Assembly: GCA_023667695.1 (NCBI GenBank)
Contig: JAMOZY010000001.1
Location: forward strand, 211,910 to 256,868
DNA from: Clostridium sp.
Lineage (GTDB): Bacteria; Bacillota; Clostridia; Lachnospirales; Lachnospiraceae
Direction of reading: 5' to 3'
Length of the DNA: 44,959 bases
The notes beneath the pieces were generated by a model that saw only the letters and a program-made list of their open reading frames with translations, was not told the origin of the DNA and searched no databases. Numbering within the stretch: position 1 is the first letter of the stretch; each line of letters starts with the position of its first letter. Shown one piece after another: positions 9,921 to 18,243 of the stretch. Position numbers and translations under genes: made by a program.

Positions 9921-10427
9921 ATGAATGCAATTGTAGCAGTTGATAATCATTGGGCAATTGGCAATAAAGGCAGTCTGCTGGTTCGGATTCCCATGGACCA
10001 GAAGTTTTTCCGGGAGACTACCATTGGAAAGGTCGTGGTATTGGGAAGAAAGACCCTGGCTACCTTTCCCAATGGTCTGCCCTTGCAGGGACGGGAGAAT
10101 ATCATCTTGTCCCGGAATCCGGAGCTGAAGGTAAAGGGAGCGGTTGTGGTACATGGGAAAGAAGAATTGTTTGAAGAGTTGAAGCAATATGCCTCAGAGG
10201 ATATTTTTGTAATCGGCGGTGGTGATATCTATCAAATACTGCTTCCGTATTGTGATACCGCTTATGTTACGAAAATCGATTACCGCTATGCAGCGGATAC
10301 GCATTTTCCCAATCTGAACGAGCTGGCTTCCTGGAGCATGACGGAGGAAAGTGAGGAAAATACATACTTTGATTTGGAGTTTACCTTCTGTAAATACGAG
10401 AACAGTCAGCCCCAGCCCATGCTTTAA
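9921..10427 (+). CDS. folA: Dihydrofolate reductase
   Basis: Reduces dihydrofolate to tetrahydrofolate with NADPH. The 168-residue product has the family order: MNAIVAVDNHWAIGNKGSLL (substrate and Met20-type loop), TTIGKVVVLGRKTLATFPNGLPLQGRENIILSR (NADPH-binding), then EDIFVIGGGDIYQILLPYCDTAYVTKID. The carboxylate usually at Asp/Glu27 is probably Asp26 (IPMDQKFFRETT region). Length is normal. There is no good Shine-Dalgarno ahead of the ATG; translation may be coupled to the short ORF at 9881. It works with thyA, 101 nt upstream. Confidence 0.92.
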   Translation: MNAIVAVDNHWAIGNKGSLLVRIPMDQKFFRETTIGKVVVLGRKTLATFPNGLPLQGRENIILSRNPELKVKGAVVVHGKEELFEELKQYASEDIFVIGGGDIYQILLPYCDTAYVTKIDYRYAADTHFPNLNELASWSMTEESEENTYFDLEFTFCKYENSQPQPML

Positions 10428-10524
10428 CCGGAGCTTTGCCCTTCGGAAGGAATCCTTGCAGCCGGAAGGCTGAACTCGGATTGCAGGAACGGATTGTTAT
10501 ATTCAAGGAAAAGGATGAAGCGGC

Positions 10525-11334
10525 ATGAGAAATAGAAATTATCCCGGTTGGGGGAAAGGAATCGGAATACTGGTTTGCGGTATGGCAATCAGCATGTTAT
10601 ATGCTTGTCAGGTGGGTTCCCAGGTGGAACTGGCACAGCCGGCAGATGGATTATGGCGAAGGGAGCAGACCGCTCTTTTATCCGGACTTTCCGGTCAAAG
10701 AACGACCTTTGATGAAATCCAGGAGCAGAAGCTGCAGGCGGTTTTGCAGCAGTATGAAGCCTATGCAGAGGCGAATCCGGATTATGTGGGATGGCTGTAT
10801 CTGGAGGATACACTGGTAGATGGTCCGGTGGTGCAGAGCCAGTTGGATGGAAATGGCTATTGGGAGTACCTGTATAAGGATTTTGATGGAAATTATAAAT
10901 TTGCCGGGACTTTATTTTTAGATAAATCCTGTTCTATTGAAGAACCGGCAACGGCAAACTGGATGATATATGGCCATAACATGAATGACGGTTCGATGTT
11001 TGGAACCCTGAAGTATTATCGGGATGAGGCATTCTGGCGGGAGCATCCTACCTTTACCTTTACAACCAGAACCCAGGTGGAGACTTTTGAAATCCTTGGA
11101 GTAGTGCAGTCCTGGGTGTCGGATTATCCCCAGGGACAGTTTGAATATTTTTATTTTTTTGATGCGGAAAATGAAGAATCCTTTGATGCTTTTGTTCAGC
11201 AGGTGAAGGACAATGCATTATATGATACGGGGGTGGAAGCGGAATATGGAGACCAGCTGATTACCTTGACGACCTGTGACAGCTGGCATGAGGAGGGACG
11301 ATTGGCGATTATTGGACGGAAAAAAGGTCTTTGA
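10525..11334 (+). CDS. Class B sortase
   Basis: A membrane-anchored transpeptidase that joins sorted surface proteins to the cell wall. The 269-residue product has an N-terminal hydrophobic segment (about residues 13-27), then the SrtB-type core: NPDYVGWLYLEDT, NWMIYGHNM with catalytic His151, ITLTTCDSW with catalytic Cys251, and Arg259 in EGRLAIIGRK. The N-terminus ends in MLYAC, which fits a lipobox (Cys28), so the protein could be lipidated rather than held by a TM helix; I cannot decide. The start ATG has AAAGGATG ahead. No obvious sortase substrate gene is beside it, which points to a housekeeping or distant-substrate role. Confidence 0.9.
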   Translation: MRNRNYPGWGKGIGILVCGMAISMLYACQVGSQVELAQPADGLWRREQTALLSGLSGQRTTFDEIQEQKLQAVLQQYEAYAEANPDYVGWLYLEDTLVDGPVVQSQLDGNGYWEYLYKDFDGNYKFAGTLFLDKSCSIEEPATANWMIYGHNMNDGSMFGTLKYYRDEAFWREHPTFTFTTRTQVETFEILGVVQSWVSDYPQGQFEYFYFFDAENEESFDAFVQQVKDNALYDTGVEAEYGDQLITLTTCDSWHEEGRLAIIGRKKGL

Positions 11335-11388
11335 TTTTCTGTTGAATGGTGTTAGAATATTGGCATATGTACTTACGCATATCCAATA
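11331..11388 (+). promoter_or_regulatory. nfnAB promoter with adjoining inverted repeat
   Basis: TTGATT (11331-11336), 16-bp spacer, TAGAAT (11353-11358). Starting at the end of the -10 box is an inverted repeat TATTGGCATATG (11358-11369) / CATATCCAATA (11378-11388), with one unpaired base. Its place over the transcription start suggests an operator or a 5' hairpin. Confidence 0.55.
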
Positions 11389-11421
11389 GCTCAAGATTAA
11401 AAAGAAAGTAGGTTTTTGACG

Positions 11422-12243
11422 ATGTACAAGATTGTTAGTAAGGAAGTACTGAATAATGCTGTCGAACTGATGGTGATTCATGCTCCGTATGTAGCCAGAA
11501 AGTGTGAGGCGGGACAGTTTATCATTATCCGTGTGGATGAGGATGGGGAACGGATTCCATTGACCATTGCGGATTATGACCGGGAAGCAGAGACGGTAAC
11601 GATTATTTATCAGGTAGTGGGTTATTCTACCGAATTATTAAGCAAGATGAAGGCAGGCGATTCTGTTGTAGACTTCGTCGGGCCGCTGGGACAGCCGGCT
11701 CCCCTGCATAAGGTAGACCATGTGGTGGGTGTTGCCGGTGGTGTAGGTTCTGCTCCTTTATACCCGCAGCTGCGTAAGCTCCATGAAATGGGAGTTAAGG
11801 TAGATGTGATTATAGGCGGCCGTAGCGCTGAATTCGTAATCTTAAAGGAAAAATTTGCTGAATTTTGTGAACATGTATATATTGCAACGGATGATGGAAG
11901 TCTTGGTACGAAGGGATTTGTTACCAACGTGCTTACGGATTTGATTGAAAAAGGCGAGAAGATTGATGAAGTCATTGCCATTGGACCGTTGATTATGATG
12001 AAGAATGTGGTAAAGGTGACACAGCCTTTGAATATTCCGACCAGTGTATCATTGAATCCGATTATGATTGATGGCACCGGAATGTGCGGCGGCTGTCGTG
12101 TCAGTGTAGGCGGCAAGACCATGTTTGCCTGTGTTGACGGACCGGATTTCAATGGTTTCGAAGTGGATTTTGATGAGTGCATGAAGCGTCAGACAATGTT
12201 TCAGGAAGAAGAACATAACTGTAAGATAGGAAGAGGTGTATAG
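11422..12243 (+). CDS. nfnA: NfnA-type FAD/[2Fe-2S] subunit (ferredoxin-NADP+ oxidoreductase alpha)
   Basis: Small subunit of an NADH-dependent reduced ferredoxin:NADP+ oxidoreductase. An FAD-binding ferredoxin-reductase-like domain (IPLTIADYDREAETVTIIYQ) is followed by a nucleotide-binding domain (GVAGGVGSAPLYPQLRKL) and a C-terminal [2Fe-2S] site, GMCGGCRVSV...MFACVDGPDF. This order matches NfnA and the related dihydroorotate-dehydrogenase electron-transfer and sulfide-dehydrogenase subunits. ATG 11422 is preferred over TTG 11416. Together with the next gene, 2 nt downstream, it forms the bifurcating NfnAB pair; there is no large gltB-type subunit here, which argues against glutamate synthase. 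Confidence 0.85.
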   Translation: MYKIVSKEVLNNAVELMVIHAPYVARKCEAGQFIIIRVDEDGERIPLTIADYDREAETVTIIYQVVGYSTELLSKMKAGDSVVDFVGPLGQPAPLHKVDHVVGVAGGVGSAPLYPQLRKLHEMGVKVDVIIGGRSAEFVILKEKFAEFCEHVYIATDDGSLGTKGFVTNVLTDLIEKGEKIDEVIAIGPLIMMKNVVKVTQPLNIPTSVSLNPIMIDGTGMCGGCRVSVGGKTMFACVDGPDFNGFEVDFDECMKRQTMFQEEEHNCKIGRGV

Positions 12244-12245
12244 AC

Positions 12246-13634
12246 ATGGGTAAGAATATGAGTATGACAAAGGTTGCTATGCCGGAGCAGGCGCCGGATG
12301 TACGGAATAAGAATTTTGAAGAGGTTGCCCTTGGATATACGAAGGAAATGGCGATGGAAGAAGCCACACGCTGTCTGAATTGCCCAAAGAAGCCTTGTAT
12401 GGACGGCTGTCCGGTCAATGTTCCGATTCCGGGATTCATTGAAAAGGTGGCAGAGGGTGATTTTGAAGGGGCTTATGAGATTATTACCAGTGAGAATGCT
12501 CTTCCGGCAATCTGCGGCCGGGTATGTCCCCAGGAGAACCAGTGTGAAGGCAAGTGTGTCCGCGGCATTAAGGGTGAACCGGTTGCAATCGGCCGTTTGG
12601 AGCGGTTTGTAGCAGATTATCATATGGCAAATGCGGTTCCGGCACCGGTGGAGATTGAAAAGAATGGAAAGAAGGTTGCAGTGGTTGGCTGTGGTCCTTC
12701 CGGACTGACCTGTGCAGGAGAGCTTGCAAAGAAGGGCTATGAGGTGACGATTTTCGAAGCCTTACATAAGGCTGGTGGTGTGTTGAGTTATGGTATTCCG
12801 GAATTCCGTCTGCCGAAGGACCTGGTTGCAAAGGAAATCGAGAATGTTAAGAATCTTGGCGTTACCATTGAAACCAATGTAATTGTAGGACGTTCTCTTA
12901 CGATTGATGATTTAATGGAGGATGGCTATGAGGCTGTTTTTGTAGGCAGTGGCGCCGGACTTCCGCGGTTTTTGAATATTCCGGGTGAGAATCTGCTTGG
13001 CGTATATTCTGCCAATGAATTCCTGACCAGAGTGAATCTGATGAAGGCCTATAAGTTCCCGGAGGCGCCGACCCCGATTAAGGTTGGCAAGAATGTGGCG
13101 GTCGTTGGCGCTGGTAATGTAGCGATGGATGCGGCAAGAACAGCAAAGCGCTTGGGCGCTGAGAATGTTTATATCGTATACCGGCGGGGAGAGGATGAGG
13201 TTCCGGCCCGTCAGGAAGAGGTACATCATGCAAAGGAAGAAGGCATTATTTTCAAGCTGTTGAATAATCCTTGTGCCATTCATGGAGAGGACGGCTGGGT
13301 AACCGGTATGGAAGTGATTAAGCAGGAATTGGGAGAGCCGGATGCCTCCGGAAGACGTTCTCCGGTGCCGGTAGAGGGTTCTAACTATGTTATTCCGGTG
13401 GAGACGGTAGTCATTGCCATTGGTCAGAGTCCGAATCCGTTGATTCGCCAGACCACGCCGGGATTAGAGACCCAGAAGTGGGGCGGTATCATTGTGGATG
13501 AGGATACCATGAAGACCAGTAAGGATGGCGTATACGCAGGCGGCGATACGGTTACCGGTGCGGCAACGGTTATTCTTGCCATGGGTGCCGGAAAGAAGGC
13601 GGCAAAAGCGATTGATGAGAAGCTGCGAGGCTGA
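12246..13634 (+). CDS. nfnB: NfnB-type flavoprotein with two [4Fe-4S] clusters (gltA/gltD-like)
   Basis: The 462-residue subunit starts with a cysteine-rich helical domain (CLNCPKKPCMDGCP near residues 40-53 and ICGRVCPQENQCEGKCVRG near 84-102) that holds two [4Fe-4S] clusters, then an FAD site (VAVVGCGPSGLTCAGELAKKGYEVTIFE region) and an NADPH site (VAVVGAGNVAMDAARTAKRLG). The family is often labelled glutamate synthase small subunit, but pairing with NfnA and the lack of a large subunit suggest electron bifurcation between NADPH, NADH and ferredoxin. That fits an anaerobe with the Bcd-Etf complex at 37.7-43.8 kb. AGAGGTG precedes the ATG. Confidence 0.87.
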   Translation: MGKNMSMTKVAMPEQAPDVRNKNFEEVALGYTKEMAMEEATRCLNCPKKPCMDGCPVNVPIPGFIEKVAEGDFEGAYEIITSENALPAICGRVCPQENQCEGKCVRGIKGEPVAIGRLERFVADYHMANAVPAPVEIEKNGKKVAVVGCGPSGLTCAGELAKKGYEVTIFEALHKAGGVLSYGIPEFRLPKDLVAKEIENVKNLGVTIETNVIVGRSLTIDDLMEDGYEAVFVGSGAGLPRFLNIPGENLLGVYSANEFLTRVNLMKAYKFPEAPTPIKVGKNVAVVGAGNVAMDAARTAKRLGAENVYIVYRRGEDEVPARQEEVHHAKEEGIIFKLLNNPCAIHGEDGWVTGMEVIKQELGEPDASGRRSPVPVEGSNYVIPVETVVIAIGQSPNPLIRQTTPGLETQKWGGIIVDEDTMKTSKDGVYAGGDTVTGAATVILAMGAGKKAAKAIDEKLRG

Positions 13635-13687
13635 TTGGACCGTGTCTGTCTTGGATGCAGAAAGGAATGGACATATGGAGGGCAGGA

Positions 13688-14197
13688 ATGATAGTAAAGG
13701 ATTTTTATGAAGAAAAAGGGATTGTAGCGAAAACAAATGCAAAGCGAACTACTACCATGTGGGCAGCAGGCGTACTGGCAATTGTAAGCCTGATTGGAGC
13801 CTACTGGTTTTTTCCCTTTCTGGTTCTGGCTCTGCCCTTCGGATTATTGTTTATCATGCTGTTTCGGGAACGATACATTGAGTATGATTATTGCTTTTCC
13901 GCGGAAGAAATCGAAGTAGCCAAGATTATTAACCGGAAGCGCAGAAGAAGTGCGATTATATTTGATATGAACAATATCCGTCTGATTGCACCGGAGGATT
14001 CCATGCGTCTGTCAAATGAGCGGGAGCGGAATCCGCAAATGCGGTTTACGGATTATACTGCCATAGAGCCTACGGATAAGGTATATGGATTTCTTCTGGA
14101 TTTACGCGGAATCCATACTATTATATTGTTAGAGCCTACAGAAACCATGATGGAGCATTTAAGACAGGTAATTCCAAATAAAATTTATGAAGATTAA
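13688..14197 (+). CDS. DUF6106-like small membrane protein
   Basis: I chose ATG 13688, with TGGAGGG 5 nt ahead, over the earlier ATG at 13655 that overlaps less typical sequence; the product is 169 residues. Two hydrophobic segments (about residues 24-40 and 42-59) form a hairpin, followed by a charged cytoplasmic domain with RERYIEYDYCFSAEEIEVAKIINRKRRRS and IRLIAPEDSMRL. This pattern resembles what I recall as DUF6106 in Lachnospiraceae, function unknown. It follows nfnB by 53 nt and may share its message. Name from memory; membrane topology from hydrophobicity. Confidence 0.65.
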   Translation: MIVKDFYEEKGIVAKTNAKRTTTMWAAGVLAIVSLIGAYWFFPFLVLALPFGLLFIMLFRERYIEYDYCFSAEEIEVAKIINRKRRRSAIIFDMNNIRLIAPEDSMRLSNERERNPQMRFTDYTAIEPTDKVYGFLLDLRGIHTIILLEPTETMMEHLRQVIPNKIYED

Positions 14198-14212
14198 AGA
14201 TTCAATCTTTAG

Positions 14213-14258
14213 TTGACATTGCAGGATGGATTTGTTACGATACGATAACAAATCCATC
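14213..14258 (+). promoter_or_regulatory. guaB promoter overlapped by a 34-bp palindrome
   Basis: TTGACA (14213-14218), 17-bp spacer, TACGAT (14236-14241). A perfect 13-bp inverted repeat, GATGGATTTGTTA (14225-14237) and TAACAAATCCATC (14246-14258) with an 8-bp centre, covers the spacer, the -10 box and the predicted start site. Its left arm lies upstream of the start site, so it cannot act as an RNA hairpin from this promoter; an operator for a dimeric regulator is the likely reading. Confidence 0.85.
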
Positions 14259-14291
14259 TGTACATATCAGAGAAAGTTCCTGTTTAATTAG

Positions 14292-15779
<1,488 letters not shown>

Positions 15780-15785
15780 AATGGA

Positions 15786-15817
15786 ACAGGGGCGGTGAAT
15801 AACTGCCCCTTGTTTTA
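15786..15817 (+). terminator. Rho-independent terminator of guaB
   Basis: CAGGGGC pairs with GCCCCTTG around a roughly 10-nt loop, followed by TTTTAT. Confidence 0.8.
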
Positions 15818-15824
15818 TACATAG

Positions 15825-15868
15825 AAAAAAGAACTGCCCATCGAAAACCGATGAACAGTTCTTTTATA
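15825..15868. terminator. Bidirectional terminator between convergent genes
   Basis: AAAAGAACTG (15827-15836) pairs perfectly with CAGTTCTTTT (15856-15865) and an inner CATCG/CGATG stem extends it. A tracts on the left and T tracts on the right let it serve guaB and the minus-strand gene. Confidence 0.85.
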
Positions 15869-15896
15869 GAAAAGCTAATTCCAAAGCCTGCTATTA

Positions 15897-16130
15897 TTAA
15901 GGTTGTAATGGAGTCATTTTCAGACCTTTGTACATTTTTGTATACAAGCTTTTTTCATCCTGATATAACATGAAGCCGCGAGCGCCGTCTTTTACAATAT
16001 AGGCATACTTGTTCTTCTGGACATTCATATATAAAACCTCGTCAACGTTCAGCTCCTTTGCCTTTGCCTTTGCGGTATAAACGTTTAATGGTTCAAGCTT
16101 GAATTTTTTTACTGCTTCATCCACGGTCAT
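15897..16130 (-). CDS. Small hypothetical protein, 77 residues
   Basis: I do not recognise the family. The product is lysine- and tyrosine-rich with a helical N-terminus (TVDEAVKKFKLEPLNVYTAKAKAKELNVDEVLYM) and a beta-like C-terminal half. There is no signal peptide, membrane helix or Cys pair. It is a credible gene: the ATG has a strong AGGAGGT about 7 nt ahead, a clear sigma-A promoter lies upstream and a bidirectional terminator downstream. It is divergent from queH. Confidence 0.75.
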   Translation of the reverse strand: MTVDEAVKKFKLEPLNVYTAKAKAKELNVDEVLYMNVQKNKYAYIVKDGARGFMLYQDEKSLYTKMYKGLKMTPLQP

Positions 16131-16213
16131 AGCTATTACCTCCTATGAATTAGTCAATTTGAAATACATGTAAATATAATCCGGTCATTTCCTATTGCCA
16201 CTTACTTGATAAT

Positions 16214-16242
16214 AGTATATTGTATATTATGAACAAAGTCAA
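16214..16242 (-). promoter_or_regulatory. Sigma-A promoter for the small minus-strand gene
   Basis: On the minus strand TTGACT (16242-16237), 17-bp spacer, TATACT (16219-16214). Confidence 0.8.
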
Positions 16243-16325
16243 TTGGTAAAAATGAATAAAAGTATCGACATTTGCCAAGGTGAACACAATATAAATTCGT
16301 TATATTCCATAAAGGAGACAATAAC

Positions 16326-16967
16326 ATGAAAAAAAATGTGAACTTTCAACAAAAATTAGACAAAAAAATAGTGGAAATTACAAGTCTACATAATACGCCT
16401 AATCTGCTGCTGCATGTCTGCTGCGCTCCCTGTAGCAGTTATGTACTGGAATATTTATCAAATTATTTCCAAATTACATTATTTTTTTATAATCCTAATA
16501 TAGCACCAAAAGAAGAATTTGACAAGCGTGTGATGGAATTAGAACGATTTGTGAGAGAATTTCCCGTAAAAAATCCGGTAACAATCGAAATAGGGGACTA
16601 CCATCCGGAGGAATTTTTTGCCATGGCAAAGGGCATGGAGCAGGAGCCGGAAGGGGGAAAGCGCTGCTATCACTGTTACGAGCAGCGGTTACAGTGTACG
16701 GCCCAAAAATGTAAGGCAGATGGTTATGATTATTTTACCACTACCTTGTCGATTAGTCCCTATAAGCGTGCGGAATGGCTGAATGAGATTGGTGAGTATC
16801 AGGCAAAGCGGTATGGCGTGAACTATCTGTTCTCGGATTTTAAGAAAAAGAACGGGTACCAGCGTTCCATCGAACTATCGAAGGAATATCAGCTGTACCG
16901 CCAGGATTATTGCGGCTGTGTGTTTTCAAAGGCGGAGCGGGACCAAAACAGAAGGAAGGATGGATAG
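16326..16967 (+). CDS. queH: Epoxyqueuosine reductase QueH
   Basis: Reduces epoxyqueuosine to queuosine at tRNA position 34, the last step of queuosine synthesis; QueH is the form not related to QueG. The 213-residue protein has the full set of cysteines of the family (old DUF208): HVCCAPC (Cys32, 33, 36), GGKRCYHCYEQRL (Cys114, 117) and YRQDYCGC (Cys196, 198), which bind a [4Fe-4S] cluster and an extra iron. AAAGGAG precedes the ATG. No other queuosine genes are adjacent, as is common when the precursor is salvaged. Confidence 0.93.
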   Translation: MKKNVNFQQKLDKKIVEITSLHNTPNLLLHVCCAPCSSYVLEYLSNYFQITLFFYNPNIAPKEEFDKRVMELERFVREFPVKNPVTIEIGDYHPEEFFAMAKGMEQEPEGGKRCYHCYEQRLQCTAQKCKADGYDYFTTTLSISPYKRAEWLNEIGEYQAKRYGVNYLFSDFKKKNGYQRSIELSKEYQLYRQDYCGCVFSKAERDQNRRKDG

Positions 16968-17000
16968 TTCTGGCAGATGAAAATAAATGTAGAAAGGGGG

Positions 17001-17122
17001 TTGAAATCGGAAGAGGGTTGTGTTAAACTTTTATCAATTTAAGGACTGCTGAAAAAAGATTGGGTCTATGGTATTTGTGTCGGTTTATGCAGAGCGATAG
17101 GGCTTATTAGTCTTTTTTTTTT
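17001..17122 (+). promoter_or_regulatory. Candidate carAB promoter and leader with a T10 run
   Basis: TTGAAA (17001-17006), 17-bp spacer, TAAACT (17024-17029). The leader contains AAGGACT (near 17041) that can pair with AGTCTTT just before a run of ten T ending at 17122, a possible attenuator about 40 nt ahead of carA. The loop is long and I see no PyrR-type consensus, so the mechanism is open. Confidence 0.4.
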
Positions 17123-17160
17123 GGGCAAAAACCAGAAAAGTGAAAGGAACAGGTGGAAAA

Positions 17161-18243
17161 ATGAAGGCGTTTCTTATTCTTGAGGATGGCACTGTTTTTA
17201 CTGGCAAAAGCGTTGGTTCCACAAAGGAAATCATCAGTGAAATTGTATTCAATACATCTATGACCGGTTATTTAGAGGTATTAACAGACCCTTCCTATGC
17301 AGGACAGGCAGTATGTATGACCTATCCGCTGATTGGCAATTATGGAATATGTCTGGAGGACGCAGAGGCGGAACGGCCCTGGCAGTCTGGTTTTATCGTT
17401 CGCGAAATCGCAAAGCTCCCAAGTAATTTTAGATGTGAAGGTACCATAGAACAATATCTTTTAAAATATGATATTACAGGAATTGAAGGAATTGATACCA
17501 GAGCATTGACCAAGATATTAAGAGAAAAAGGCACCATGAATGGTATGATTACCACGGATGAGCATTATTCCCTGGAGGAGGTGCTTCCGAAAATCAAGGC
17601 TTACCGGATTAGTCATGTCGTTTTGGATGTGACCTGCAAGGAAACGAAGGTATATCCGGCAGAGGGGGACCGGATTTATAAGGTTGCCATGATTGACCTT
17701 GGCGTAAAGCTGAATATTATCCGTTCCCTGCAGAAGCGCGGGTGTGAAGTGACATTGTATCCGGCAGAGACACCGGCAGAGGAAATACTGGCAGGCAGTC
17801 CGGATGGCATTATGTTAACCAACGGCCCTGGAGATCCAAAGAGCTGCGGAAGGACCATTGAAGAAATTAAGAAGCTTTTTGCAACGGATATCCCGATTTT
17901 TGCTATTTGTCTGGGACACCAGCTTCTGGCACTGGCCAATGGCGGTGATACGGAAAAGATGAAGTATGGACACCGGGGGGCCAATCATCCGGTGCGGAAT
18001 ATGAAGAACGGAAAGGTTTATATTTCCACTCAGAATCATGGATACATGGTAAAGGAGGCCTCTTTGGACCGGGAAATTGCCGAGGTAAGCTATGTCAATG
18101 TCAATGATGGTACGGTAGAAGGCGTTCACTATCTTGGGAAAAATGTACAGACGGTGCAGTTCCATCCGGAGGCATGTGCCGGTCCCTTAGATACGGATTT
18201 CCTGTTCGATGAGTTTATGAATATGATGGAGGTGTCAAAATAA
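17161..18243 (+). CDS. carA: Carbamoyl-phosphate synthase small (glutaminase) subunit
   Basis: Releases ammonia from glutamine for carbamoyl phosphate synthesis, serving pyrimidine and arginine pathways. The 360-residue product has the N-terminal CarA domain (LEDGTVFTGKSVGS, FNTSMTGYLEVLTDPSYAGQ) and a class I glutamine amidotransferase domain with the nucleophile in AICLGHQLLAL, the loop NHGYMV and FHPEA. ATG 17161 is the usual family start; the frame opens at GTG 17140 but AGGTGG lies between. Its stop codon overlaps the carB start by one base (TAATG), a sign of translational coupling. Confidence 0.96.
   Translation: MKAFLILEDGTVFTGKSVGSTKEIISEIVFNTSMTGYLEVLTDPSYAGQAVCMTYPLIGNYGICLEDAEAERPWQSGFIVREIAKLPSNFRCEGTIEQYLLKYDITGIEGIDTRALTKILREKGTMNGMITTDEHYSLEEVLPKIKAYRISHVVLDVTCKETKVYPAEGDRIYKVAMIDLGVKLNIIRSLQKRGCEVTLYPAETPAEEILAGSPDGIMLTNGPGDPKSCGRTIEEIKKLFATDIPIFAICLGHQLLALANGGDTEKMKYGHRGANHPVRNMKNGKVYISTQNHGYMVKEASLDREIAEVSYVNVNDGTVEGVHYLGKNVQTVQFHPEACAGPLDTDFLFDEFMNMMEVSK

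Noticed and set aside
11622-12182. 186-codon minus-strand frame opposite nfnA
   Set aside because: It lies wholly inside a clear gene, has no ribosome site and no family-like pattern.
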